Origin: Mytilus trossulus
Taxonomy: Eukaryota; Mollusca; Bivalvia; Mytilida; Mytilidae
DNA length: 64,000 bases
Assembly: GCF_036588685.1 (NCBI RefSeq)
Contig: NC_086381.1
Span: 54,559,431 to 54,623,430 of the forward strand
Direction: 5' to 3'
Both the position numbers and the translations under genes were made by a program. Shown here in pieces: positions 23,812 through 36,230 of the stretch. The notes beneath the pieces were generated by a model that was not told the DNA's origin, ran no database searches, and saw only the letters and a list, made by a program, of their open reading frames with translations. Numbering within the stretch: position 1 is the first letter of the stretch; each line of letters starts with the position of its first letter.

Positions 23812-24617
23812 GATTGTGATTTGTCATAACGTCGTCTAATCTTTTAGTTACCGAACATGACTTATTATCGATTGTGGCTGTTTCGCTGATTGTGAATTCG
23901 CATTGCTATAAGACGTGTTACGGTAGTTTTCCATCCCAAATTCATGTATTTAGTTTTAATGTTATATTTGTAATTCTCGTCGGATTTGGTCAAAAGGCTT
24001 ACGTCTTTTCTGTTATATTCATGTGTTATGGTAAAGAAAATTTATCACCGCATTCATTTAAAAGATTTGATTTTGTTCAACGTAATTCATACGATGCATC
24101 ACGTTTGCAGTTTCATTCAGAATACCGGACATAAAATATAGTTAATTGTCTAATTCCTACCTCAGTTTGATATTGATGAATGTTGCAATTTTCATTGTTA
24201 TTAGATGTAATATCAGTATTTAGTACACATATAGTCTTGAATCAATCCTAATTCTATCTTATTTTTGATAAATAGTTTTAGTCATTCAAATGTGACGTCA
24301 TTTTTTGTCCATTGGGTACAATTTCAAATGTGACGTCACTTTTTGCGTTGAGGCCTTGACTAAATCGGGTGTCTATTTTTTGTATTGGTTTATGGTATGT
24401 ATCCGGTTTGTTTAGTTTTTCTCCTGTAGTAAGATAATACTAAATAATAAGGATGTTCGTATCCCAAGCAAAAAACCCTGACCGTATTTGGATCAGCTTT
24501 TTTTTTTAACTTTTGCTGTTCAACTTTGTACTTGTTTTGGCTTTCGAACTTTTGTATTTGGGCGTCACTAGTATTACAATTTCACTTTTACCCGGGAATC
24601 TCGACAGTAAAATTTAC

Positions 24618-24760
24618 GACTTCAGGGAACGATTTTTCGTTCGTTATTGTTAATTTACCTTTTTTGGACAATGATGATCCTTTGGCACCATCTTATGGTG
24701 TTTATATATCACAACTCGTTCAGTTTGCACGTACGTGTACATCTGTTGTGTCATGTTTGA
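24618..24760 (+). pseudogene. Second reverse transcriptase C-terminal fragment, different family
   Basis: Translates as GNDFSFVIVNLPFLDNDDP, then PSYGVYISQLVQFARTCTSV. It matches the same region as the fragment at 23508 but is a distinct lineage (LDxDxP in place of SSNIPS). It is joined at 24530-24610 to sequence resembling R4. It is only a remnant. Confidence 0.5.
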
Positions 24761-25349
24761 TTGCAATAAAGGTAATCTATGTATTACTAGTAAATTATCA
24801 AGTCAATATTAATGTTGTTATCAGTATTAAACATAATTTTATTTTTAAATGCATAAATTATGCGCTTCATTGCTCTAGAATCTGCCGATACCTGTATCTT
24901 GGCATTGCACATTGTTATGTTTTTCTCTGACTGGTAATGACGTTTTTACACTAAATTCATTGGATGTTGGATGTGTACTGATTGAAATTTAATCTTAAAT
25001 GTGACATATAGAATTGTGGATGGTAACGGGGAATGCGTCAAAAAGACACCTACCCCGAAAAAAACCACCAATTGGTCTTCAAGACAGAGAGAAAAATCCC
25101 TTTGTCTGCGTCATTTGAATTATAGTGGATATATGTCGCATTGTCAATCATACTACATCTCCCTTAAGTTTTTCAATACAAGGTTTTTTAAAAAACACAA
25201 TAATAAAATAAATTTCAAAATAAAATAAAATACTACTTTTAAAATAGCTTAATTAAGATCGTGTAAATCAAACCTCAACATATGGGGTAAGTAATATTAT
25301 AATATGATTATAATAAGGTTGCATTTTATTGAAGATCAGTCTATATATA
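24761..25349. other. Non-coding; R1 relic
   Basis: A weak opposite-strand R1 relic lies near 25060-25160 (GCATTGTCAATCATACTACA). No gene. Confidence 0.45.
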
Positions 25350-26693
25350 TGTAACACTCAGAAACGTGTCCTTCCCCCCAAACGTGTCCGATTCCCCCAA
25401 ACATGTCTATTTGAAAACAGCGCCAAAGCGTGTCATTGGTATAAACGCCCAAACGTGTCTATTTCGCAACTAACCACCAAACGTGTCCAATCCCCAAAAC
25501 GTGTTCATGCATATTAAGTGTTATGTTGTTAATGTTTGTGTCATTTTGGTCTTTTGTGGATAGTTGTCTCATTGGCAATCATACCACATCTTCTTTTTTA
25601 TATTATTTGGTTATTGCTTTTTCATTAACGTATACTAATGACACTAATCTTACCATTTTATTAAAAATATAAATAAGACTCGTGAGTCCTTTTTTCATAT
25701 CGGCAGAATTAAACTGGGTTTAAGTGGGGGCGTCATTTCGGCTATATTGCATGTAAATTGTAGGCAAATATGTTTAGTTAAACTGTACAAATAACTGTTT
25801 CTTTCTCTGTGCATTAAAACGTTATTGTTCTATCTAATTATGCAACTGGACAATTCGCAATCAACAGTCTAAAGTTAATGTATTCAGTGGAACTGAAAAA
25901 ACATTAAGACTTGTATGTTTTCTCTAAATATGCATGAAATACTTGCAACTGGACAATACTAAACCAATAGTATAAAGTTTATCTTTACAATAGAACAGTA
26001 AAAACATTAAAACATGTATGTTCAAATGTAAAAAAAAAATAAAAACAGGTAAATAGAACTGCAAAAACATTAAAACTTAAATGCATGAAATATTTGGCAC
26101 TGGACGTTTAATATGTCTCTTTATTGTGTGTCTTTAGTGATGCTGGAAACCTAAAAAATATTTAAAAAAAACCCGGATAACCAGTTAATGATTTGATGAG
26201 CTTTTGACTCACAAACTATTGGCAAAAGTAGGAGGGAATGCTTTTAAAAACCGGCCATCATTGGAGTTAATAAGTACAAAGTTAACGATTAATTTAACTC
26301 CAGAATTATGTGCATTTTCCCTCTAAATGAATATGAAATACTTGCAACTGGACAATAAGCAATTTCAGTCAAAGTTAATTAATAATAACAGATTAATTTT
26401 GCAATTATTATAATCATTAAAAACCTACATTGTACTAACTAAATCTGATAAACGTTATCAGCGATTTTATTTAGGAGATACATGTACAGTATTAGCGCTA
26501 AAAGACGTGTGACGTTTTGGCGGCGTTACATATTGGACACGTTTTGGCGAATAACAATTACCGGACACAATGGGGGTTATGAAATCGGACACGTTTGGGG
26601 AATATTGTACATTTCGGACACGTTTAGGGAGAAAAGACACGTTAAGGGGAATCGGACACGTTTGGGGGGAAGGACACGTTTGGGAGTGTTACA
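25350..26693. mobile_element. DNA element with long terminal inverted repeats made of short motifs
   Basis: The left end TGTAACACTC and the right end GAGTGTTACA are exact complements, abutting TA-rich flanks (ATATA before, TATAT after). The ends extend inward for some 150-200 bp as multiple copies of AAACGTGTCC separated by C-rich or variable spacers, with the complement GGACACGTTT at the right. The interior holds no coding frame and carries an R1 fragment (25528-25603). A non-autonomous TA-target element fits best. Confidence 0.7.
25528..25603 (-). repeat. Dispersed repeat R1 fragment, opposite strand
   Basis: Ends GTCTCATTGGCAATCATACC followed by ACATCTTC. It is nested within the inverted-repeat element. 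Confidence 0.65.
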
Positions 26694-27477
26694 TATATAT
26701 ATATATATTTATATCATAATCACTCTAAGGGCATGAAAGTCAGACACAGACTCATTAAAAGCTATAATTGACCACAAATATTCCTGAAGGCATTATATTA
26801 CGATGCATACCTTGCATATCTGTTTACTATAATAGTTGGTGTTTATCATGACATGTCTGCCTACACAAGCATTTTTTCTTAGTTGCATTGTATTAAATAA
26901 AATTATTGGAAAATAATAACTATACTATTAAACGACATCTTGCATCATAAGTTATACACAAGTAGTGCCTTAGTTGATCTTATGTTTCATCATAGTAAAA
27001 ATTATTATGCAATCAATAATATATAGAATGGATAAAATATGTGTACCTAAATTGCGTAAACACTGCAATTTTTTTTGCGATTTATGCAAATGTGATCTGT
27101 TGATTCACATTCGGACAGAATGCACAGGAGATATTGTTTGTATTAATGCAGACATTGTTTGAATAATTGATTGGTTAATGGTGTTAGGCGCTACTTTATA
27201 AATTCTTATATATTTCTTTGTATTTTTAATTTTCAAAGAAAATTATTTTGTTCATTGAGTCGGAATATCATTTGCTGAAATGCAATTCTAGTCAATTTAG
27301 ATTAAAAGCACCTGCCATAAGTTGTTTTTTTTTTTGTTGTTTTTTTGTAGTTTGTTACGTGTTTTGTTTTCTCAACATAACAAAAAAGACACACCCGAAC
27401 AGTTATTGATTTTTTCGTGACTATTATATTACAACAGAATTAAAGTCATTTACATTGTAATAAGTATAAAAATAAAG
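26694..27477. other. Non-coding
   Basis: T-rich tracts near 27328-27348; no gene. Confidence 0.45.
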
Positions 27478-27535
27478 GATATGGGGTATGATTGTCAATG
27501 GCACAACTATCCACCAAAGTTCAAATGAAATAGAT
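27478..27535 (+). repeat. Dispersed repeat R1 fragment
   Basis: GGATATGGGGTATGATTGTC followed by AATGGCACAACTATCCACC. The first 58 bases only. Confidence 0.6.
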
Positions 27536-28157
27536 GTATAAACTGCTGGTTACATGTAACATACATTGACGATAAACGAAAGCCGGTGTTGTCGTCACTT
27601 AAAACTGTGCTGTCAAATTCAGATACCATACTTCGATGATGGTACAGAATCTACCAAAACACACAGCTTGTCAATTTCAATATTTCTTCTGTTTGACTCA
27701 AATAAGTCGTAAGAATCCTTTAAAGTTACGTAAACAATTGCAAATAGCAAATGCATGTGCATGTATGTGTAACAAAAAAACAATTTTAAACGTTTCCAAT
27801 GCATATTTGTTCTCGCATGCAAGATAAATTGGGATGCATCGGATAGAAATCGACCTGATGGAAGTGCACGTGTACATGTATAAAACTCTTATTGATTTTG
27901 GAACATGCAAATGCGAAATAAAAGTTAAAATTTTGTCTGATTTGTATGCTTCTTATAGCAATTCAGTTTTCAAACAGTTACAAACCGTTACATACGTATA
28001 CTTTGCAAAGAGAATTTGTTAACCCTAAAAATTATAACAGATGTATTGATATTATGTGGCATAAGGTCGATCTTTATCTGTCGCCGTTCGTATGTTTAAC
28101 ACACGTTATCTTACACGTAAAAGATTTTCAAGCTTCAAAAAACTTGATGAATATAAA

Positions 28158-28352
28158 CAAGAAGATGTGGTATGATTTTCAATGAGACAACTTTTCACAA
28201 AAAAATTAATGACACAGAAATTAGCAACTTTAGGTCATCGTATTGCTTCAACCATGAGCAAACGCATACCGCATAGTCAACTTTAAAATTCCCGAAATGA
28301 CAAATGAAAAACAATTCAAACGAGTAAACTAACGGCAAAACTGATGTATAAA
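28158..28352 (+). repeat. Dispersed repeat R1, partial
   Basis: Starts AAGAAGATGTGGTATGATTT and proceeds through GCATACCGCATAGTCAAC to AAACTAACGGCAAAACTG. Between 27,536 and 28,157 I see no gene. Confidence 0.7.
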
Positions 28353-29557
28353 GCCTACATTGTAAGGAGGTAGAGATTAGATTTTAATTCAGGTTTAATT
28401 AGAACCAATTATTCTTTATTTCGAAAATGAACTTAACATCGAGATTGTCAATAGTTACATAAAGAAAAAATGAGATACAACATTTGATACAAACGATTGA
28501 TATTTGTTACACTTTGTTTTACGAAAATATACGAGGTCATAAAAGATTTAACTTTTGACTTTAATTGTAAATAAAGGTCGTTTGGAAAAAGAGATTTATT
28601 TATTTTGGGAATCAAATGAATTCTTCGGAGATTATTTAAAATGTGATGGTGCATGGCTATCAATGTCAGTTATGTCATAAACCGGAACTTAAGTAAAAGT
28701 TAAGAGCAACTCAGCACTATTAAAGTGAAATTTGAATTGAAAAGATATGACATAATTTTGAAAGGTTAAAAACAAAAGTGCGGCTAATACGATCGCCTGT
28801 GGTTATTTCTCTGATAGTTTCCATAGCAAAATAACTTAAAACAAAAATCACCTGTTACTAGTAATTTTAGATAAAAAAGACACGTAAAAGAAGAACTAGT
28901 AAAAGTATTAAATAAATTAGAAGATTGAAAAAGTAAATTTCTGATAGTGTTGATATTTCAATATTTTGAATCATGCTCGATGTTGACTTCTGTTGGCAAA
29001 AAATATTTTGAATTCTTATTAAAATCTGTGGAACCTTCATATACCGTGTAGTTACATCTGAGTTCTTGTATTTTACAGTTTTTAATACATGTTATACAAC
29101 TACATGTACCCCCGTACAGCGCTTATCTCCAAATTCCATAATTTATAGTCATATTAAAATTACACAAATTGGTTGAAAGACGACTTCTAAGCATCCCGTG
29201 TGATGTAATTCAAGCACATTCCAAGCAACGTATGACGCGATTCTTGGGAGGCTAAATTTGTATCGGTAAAGATATATATTTAAAAAAAGAGTTGCATCGA
29301 AAGTTAAACAATTTCCTAAGACTCTGATAGAGGTTTATAATTTGATAGGACGACCATGACGATAACACTTTGATAAGAATACAAAAATGTTATGTAATGG
29401 TAAAAAAAATAACCGAAATTACAAGTAATATTTGGCTGTAAATCGACAAAATGATGCTTAAATATATAGACCCCTTGCACATTAACGGCATTCGTTAGAA
29501 ACAAGACTGGTCAGTGCTATGAGGACAGTTGCACATGTGTGTTCTTCAAAATAGAAA
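28353..29557. other. Non-coding
   Basis: AT-rich; no exon, repeat core or hairpin that I can support. Confidence 0.45.
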
Positions 29558-29830
29558 CGAAAGATACCAAAAGGAAATTCAGACATATAAGTCATAAACA
29601 AATAAACAAACTGACAATGTAATGTAAAATAAAAAACGACTTAAAGACAAACAATAATACACAAAACACAGAAAACAAATTGTTAAGCAACACGAACCTC
29701 AACTTAACCCGGGAGTCATCCCATGTGTTTTGGAAGGGTAATCAGGTATTGCTCTACATGTGACATCCTTGATCGTGCTCTGTTAAGTACAAAGCCAGTA
29801 ATAAGCTTAATTTGGTAGGTCTCAATATAT
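29558..29830 (+). repeat. Dispersed repeat R2
   Basis: Begins CGAAAGATACCAAAAGG, then CAACACGAACCTCAACTTAA, then TTTTGGAAGGGTAATCAGG. It matches the order of the copy at 57172. Confidence 0.7.
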
Positions 29831-30820
29831 AGAAAAAGAGAACGGAATTGTGGTTACCACAGTTGGAAATATATGCTGTCATCTGTTAAACAGATATTTC
29901 ATAACGGCCAACCAACTCATAATGACGTCCGTGGAATTTTTGGAAGGGATGTTTTATTTCTACCACTTTGAACTCTTGGTTCAAAAACTGCCTTGTACGC
30001 AGCAAACCTTTTTATAAAAAAATCATGATAGGAAATACAAGCCCCGGTATATTTCATCAACTAGGATATATATGACTTGTAGGTTCCATATGCAAATGCT
30101 GCTTGAATGCTGCGTCCTGGAAATGGAAAATTAATAATTTTAAAGCTTTCTCAACCGGCTTTCTATTTTCATTGTTTTAATATAAGTCAAGCCATTGGGT
30201 AGTCTTGACTGTGTCTGGAGTAATCTTTATTTCTAGTTTGATGGGATAAATACGTCAATATATATATATAGTCACCAAACTATGAATAATATAGTGAAAG
30301 GAAATCATCTATATAGCTTCTTTTTATTCTTCAAAGGGAGCTTCTGTATGCAGTCAGCCTGAAATGATAAAGGAACCAGTCGTCAAGAAGGGGATAACTA
30401 ATATATTCCAATCATTAAAATAATTGTGGTCGGCGTATAGGAGGCATGCCTACTAAATTTAAATTACACTTCAATGTATAATCTCAAGTGATTTGTAAGA
30501 ATTGTAGCAATGGAGAGGCTTCTTATTACGAAATAATGTGTCGTTTGTGTTTAGTAGTTGCAGTTTCGTGACGGTCTTGTTGGGCATTTAATTTCCAACA
30601 GATTTTACAATTTATGCATGTTGTGTCGTTACACCACTGTGACAGTCCCAGGTTATAAAGGGTGTTTTGACAAACGCATTTAACCCCGCCACATTCTGTA
30701 TGTGCTTGTCCAAAGTCAGGAGACTGTTATTGAATGGAGGGCCTTATATTTGTTTCTAATTATCAGATTTTCAAAATTGAATTTTTGCAGCTGATCATAC
30801 TAAAAGATTATCTGCCAGTG
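29831..30820. other. Non-coding; partial R1
   Basis: An opposite-strand R1 segment lies at about 30640-30730 (GTCCCAGGTTATAAAGGG, CCCCGCCACATTCTG, CAAAGTCAGGAGACTG). No gene. Confidence 0.5.
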
Positions 30821-32960
30821 CCATAAAACTACAGATAGAGAAAGGTATTGCATATACTATGCACCAAAGACTTTCACGAGTCTAATCGTATATGCAGTAT
30901 GCCATACAGTTCGAATTTTCTATTGCCTGCTGGCTGAACTACATGTATAGACTTAAAGATGATCATACGGTATGGCTTTTTGTCATTATTGAAGGCCGTA
31001 TTTGGACCTACAATTAATTATTCACTTATCACTGGTACAATTAATGTACTCTGGGCGATAATTATAATATCACATCGCTGTTTTTGGGATATTTGATTAC
31101 AATCTTAAGAAACGGAAAAAACACAACAAACCTCTCCCCTCTTCGAATATTTACAAGCTTAAAACAAGCAGTCTCAACCATTCAGGATTCTACTTCGTCA
31201 AAATTATCTCTCCAATACGCCAGTTCATTTTCACAATCGTAGAAATGGAAGCCATGGTAGGGATGACGAGCTGCCAATTTTGCTCTTGAAAACCAATAAA
31301 TGTATCCACATAGCACCATTACGATCCTTATATGTCAGTTGTGTTTTAAAAGACAAATGTATCTACTAGCTAATGAGCATCAGTCAATGATCTATTCTGC
31401 ATTGATACAACTTATAACTATTGTCTGATTGGTTGTCAGGTGGAATTTTCGAAAATTAATCAACATTTAAAAAAAATATAATTAAATATTCCGTGGAAGG
31501 GCAGACTAAAACATTTCAATGGTTGAGGATTATAAACCCTAGTTATCACACACAAATTTTTTTCTTTCTCGAAAATATGCATTTTCATCATCCAACTTAA
31601 AAGACTGTCGTCGAATACTTTTAGTAAAAAAAAAACCAGCTATTCGAACACACTTCCTCTGTTTTTATGATTCATTAGAAAGGTATTTCACTTTACCCAT
31701 ATATTTCATCTTTTCGTACTGTAATTTGTTATGTTATAAAGTCAACCTGTAGCTTTGATATATAAAAATGATAGAATCTGAAGCGAGATGATATTTCAAA
31801 TACTCTTGCTTTGTACGTTTTAAAGACAAAATATACACCTCAAACACGCCCTAACGTAAAAAGATGCACTCGATTTTCTCTTTTCGATTCAATTATTGTT
31901 ACCCATTTTTTGGAATTTTTTCTTGAGTCACATAATGGAAGGGCAGACACGAAAATTACTTAACTAATAGATTGATATGTTCTCCGTCCGTGGTAATTTT
32001 TTTTTTTAATCGGAGGTTCTGAATTTTCTACATCAAACTTGATAGATACCCATGTCGTCGACTTGATATCCATTTTTTCTGCATTACTATGTAATAGATA
32101 AATTGAAAACTTATGCAAATGGTGTTTTTAAAATGAAACACTTCGTAATTGAGAAGAAAATTGTCGTTTTACTTGCTTCTATTAACTTTACAATTTTTGT
32201 AACTATAGTAAACATTACAATAAGCATTTATCGCATTCTCTAACAAAGAGCTTCGATTCTTTTGTTCTATTTCAACTGGGTTTCCGCCTGCAACTACTTC
32301 AATTCATTTTTAAAATTCAGAAAAATTACAAAGCTGTTTAAAAATATTCGGCAGTAATACCTGTCAATCGGTCATTTTGCACAAACTTGGTTTTGCTCTA
32401 TCTCCTTTAAATAAAGGCAACAGTAGTATACCGCTGTTCGAAAGTCATAAATCAATTTAGAGAAAACAAATCCGGGTTACAAACTTAAACATAAGGAAAC
32501 ATATCAACTACAATAGGAAAACGATAAAACAACAGAAACACCAAAATGAAACAAAAAAAACAAAAAAAAACAAACGACAATGTAACACACACATAAACGA
32601 ACTATAAGATAACAACTGTCATTTTTCCTGACTTGGTACATGACATATAAAAATACTTAAAGCCGCATGTATCTTAAACATGAACTAATTTTACACAAAT
32701 GTGGTATTCAATTTGTAGGACAAAAAGGACATAACATCTTTAAACAAACACATATTTATCATGTTTATGGTATCTGCTTGGTATAGTCCTTTTTTTTTTA
32801 TCCTGCAGACTAAATCAAACCAGATTTCCTAAGCGCATACCTGAGAATATATCAAGCACCAGGAAGTACCCATACAAACTTGTTTGTTCATTTGTATTAA
32901 ATTGAGATTTACAGTAAAAATCTTGTCAAGTAATTTTTGTTTTATCTTTTTGGGTCAGGG

Positions 32961-32969
32961 ATTTAAAAG
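32961..32969 (+). promoter_or_regulatory. Possible TATA-like box of the C1q gene
   Basis: ATTTAAAAG lies 80 bases before the chosen ATG (33041), a plausible spacing for a short 5'UTR. The matching place in the broken paralogue reads GATTGAAAAG, so the motif is lost there. Confidence 0.3.
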
Positions 32970-33040
32970 TGTTATAGTCAATGAATTAAACTATTTTTAA
33001 TATTTTTCGTCTTCTCATCATGGGGACAGAAAGTGCAATT

Positions 33041-34574
33041 ATGAAAGTGTTTGTATTTATCAGTGTTATCCTGCATTCGAGTGGATTTTTATTAAATACT
33101 GCATCACAAATAGCAACAACAAAAGATCCAATTATCACCGATAAACATTTTGATATGCTGATGGATCTTATATTAGAACAGAGGCGCTCGCAGAGAAAAC
33201 AAGACCAGAAAATTACCCAGCTCCAGCAGAATTTTCTGGCAATGCAACAAGAGTTGGCTACGTGTAAACTGAACAATCAAAACAACGAATCCTTAGACAC
33301 TCGCTTTATTGTTTTGGACAATAAAACAGAGAAACTCCAAAATGAACTCGAGAGTACTTCAAAATATGTTAGCTCGATAAAAATGGAATTTCAGATAAAA
33401 TATGCAACCGTTAACAAGTCGAAAGAACTAGAGCATGACATCGAATCATTGAAAAGCTTAAAGTCTATCAACGACTTGCATACACTCTTTGATGTTTGGA
33501 ATCAAACCCAGCATATCGAAAACGAATTACAAAAAACAAATAGTAGATTAGACGCAACCGTTAGTGAGGCTGAAGCGAGGAAGAATGATTTTGTTGCCCT
33601 TTACCAAAAAGCAGATTTGACGGAACAACATCTGGAAGAAAGATGGATACAACTATCTGAGAGAGGTATTGCAAGTTTATTGAGCTATGTAATGTAAATT
33701 AACTCACGATAGATATCAAGATCGAAATTGTGTACGTTAGGCGCGCTTTTTGTGCACAAAAGACACATTAGAGACACAGGTATACAAAAAGGTCAAAAGG
33801 CCAAAAGTTTATGCATTAAAATAAATCATATAATCACATAGTGATAATAATAGTTAGCCACTCATTTGGCTAAACTAATGTTACTCATCAGAGTCAAATA
33901 AATGTAAAAACAAAAGTTGTAATACAATTCATTACATCATTACGATTAATGAAATCCGAAATATCTGAAGTTAATATGTTTTAAATGCGGTTATTAATGC
34001 AGTTTTAAAATAGGAGTATCGACAAAAAATGATTTCACCCTTTTAAATTTCATGTCATGGCAATTTCATTAATATAGACTATTAAATGGTAAATGTATAT
34101 GTGACAGAAACCATCAACAATAAACCAATCAATCAATCATATAGAAGCAATCAATTCATAACAATTGAGTCTTTTTTTTTTTTTTTATTTCTTTCAGTGA
34201 TTTTGTCTGCAAGGCTTAAAGAAGCAGGATATAAGGCATACCAAAGAATACAATACGGTAACATCGACGTATCAAATGGTGTACATAATATTTCTTCTAT
34301 CAACAAGTCCGGTATATTTACATGTGAAAAAGATGGAATATATCACATATCGGTGTATATCACAACCAATACCTTACATTCGAGATTCCTTGTTTTAAAG
34401 AATGGTAAATGGTTTGCGGAGGTTTTTTTCTCTTTTGAAAGTCGTTATCAAACTGGTACAACTGTATTTGTTACCAACATGAATGTTGGGGATACTTTTG
34501 AAATCGAAGCTCAGACTGACATATACGTTTATGGTTTTCACGAGTCTGGAATAACTATCACTCAGTTACAATGA
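33041..34574 (+). CDS. C1q-domain-containing secreted protein, 2 exons, about 333 aa
   Basis: Exon 1 runs to 33665 and exon 2 from 34198 (acceptor TTTATTTCTTTCAG); the phase 1 join gives one frame. Residues 1-18 (MKVFVFISVILHSSGFLL) are a signal peptide. About residues 40-205 are a long charged heptad-rich coiled coil with several NxS/T sites, likely for trimerisation. The C-terminal 125 residues are a C1q domain: VILSARLKEAGYKAY, then GIFTCEKDGIYHISVYI, LVLKNG, TGTTVFVTNMNVGDTFEIEA, and ending ITITQLQ. Soluble C1q-domain proteins are greatly expanded in bivalves and bind carbohydrates or microbial surfaces. An ATG seven codons upstream (33020) is also possible, but the paralogue has GTG there. 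A poly(A) signal AATAAA lies at 34655. Confidence 0.9.
33735..33810 (+). repeat. R4-like fragment in the C1q intron
   Basis: GGCGCGCTTTTTGTGCACAA followed by AAGACACATTAGAGACAC, a diverged relative of the R4 core, inside the 532-bp intron. Confidence 0.4.
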
Positions 34575-36230
34575 CATTCACGGATGCTAAAGATTCATCC
34601 AAATTAATGTTTGATCAAAATAATCAGAAAATATTGAGTGTCTCTCTTGCTTACAATAAATGAAATAATATGAAACATACATGTAATTACTTGTCATTTG
34701 ACTGTAACGATGGATTAAAATACAATCCAATGCTAATAAACCTAAAAATATAAGTCTGGGAAATTCTGGATATGAAAACCAGTCGGACTTATGATTCTAT
34801 ATTTAGTTGAATGAACAACATATTTGACCTGTTGTCTGTTGAACACCTTTAAAATGGCTGGGGAATATACATCTGGTTACTCTTGACTTTCTTCTGATCG
34901 ACCGAACTTCCTTGCTAAAGTTAAGTATCCGACTGACTAGGCGGGATGTACAGGTAACTGCTACGGTTAATCTGATGCCTAGTATTATGAGAGGTCCACA
35001 CTCTATGCACGTAAAGAACTCTTGCAAAACAACTCTTCCAGGGGTCCAAATTTGGCCTGTTGCAAAACAAAATATCTATCCTTAGCCAATGCAACATACC
35101 TAAATTGTCCAGTGCCGTTCACCATTCTGCGCCTTTTTCAATTAACTGCAGATGGAAATATGGTATTGCATTTACTATGCACAATACACTTTATCGAGTC
35201 TGGTCGTATATCTGTATATGGAATATACCATACAATTCGACTCTACTATTGCCTGCATGCAACATAAATTTTAGACTTATAAATGATCATACGGTATGGG
35301 CATAGTAACCCTATAGTTAATTATCTTTTTTTCACTGGTACTGATGTAGTTTTTTAAAATCACTTCTCCTCTTTTACCAATCCATTTTTGATTACAATCT
35401 TAAGAAACGGGAAAATAACAAACAACATTTTCCCTCTTCGAATATTCGCAAGCTTAAACCGAACATTTTCAAATGTCTCAATTCATCTGAAAAATTTGCA
35501 TTTGTAATAATAAGAGTAAATGCTTCTGTAGGTAAATCGTATAAATCATATATATTCCTTTGCAATGCTAGAAAATTACAAACCTGTTTCAAAATATCTA
35601 TTTAATAGTCAATATGCACGAATCTACCTTTTCTCCTTAAAAAAAGGGCAACAGTAATATGCCGCTGCTCAAAAGTCTTTAATCGATTGAGAGAAACAAA
35701 TCCGGATTACACACTAAAAATGAGGAAAACATCGAAACAACAAAAACACTTGAGTGCAACAAGAATATAAACAAACGACAATGTAACACATAGAGAAACG
35801 ATCTATAAGATAACAACTGTCATTTTCCTGAATTGGTACAGGACACTTACAATTATCAAAGCCTTATATGTCTTATAACACGAACTTAACCCAAAAAAGG
35901 TATTCAGTGTTTAGGATTAAGAAGACGTACATTCTTGAACAAACAAATAGTGAAATATATGGTATCTGCTTGGTATAATTCGTATTTTATCCTGTAGACT
36001 AAATCGAACTAGATTTTTTAAGCGCATACCTGCTAACAAATAAAACACCAGGAAGTATCAATATAAACTTGTTTGTTCATTTTTATGATGTACAGTACAA
36101 ATACTGTCAAATGATTGTTAATGTTTTGAGTTTTGATCATTTTAAGTCGAGGATTGAAAAGTCTTAGCTAATAAATTAGACCATTTGAATATCTATTCTT
36201 TTTCTCATCGTGGGGACAGAAAGTGCAATA

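Larger units (their letters stand above)
30821..35136 (+). repeat. C1q array, tandem unit 1
   Basis: Matches unit 2 collinearly: 30840-31010 to 35155-35300, 31090-31180 to 35390-35480, 32320-32960 to 35570-36160, then the gene itself, then 34690-35120 to 43960-44290. Unit 1 has about 1 kb of extra upstream sequence (about 31200-32280) that unit 2 lacks. Identity is clearly below that of blocks A/B, so this duplication is older. Confidence 0.75.

Noticed and set aside
25360..26690. Regularly recurring ACGTGTCC with spacers, CRISPR-like at first sight
   Set aside because: Repeats are about 10 bp, irregular, and inverted between the two ends of a transposon-like element in animal DNA.
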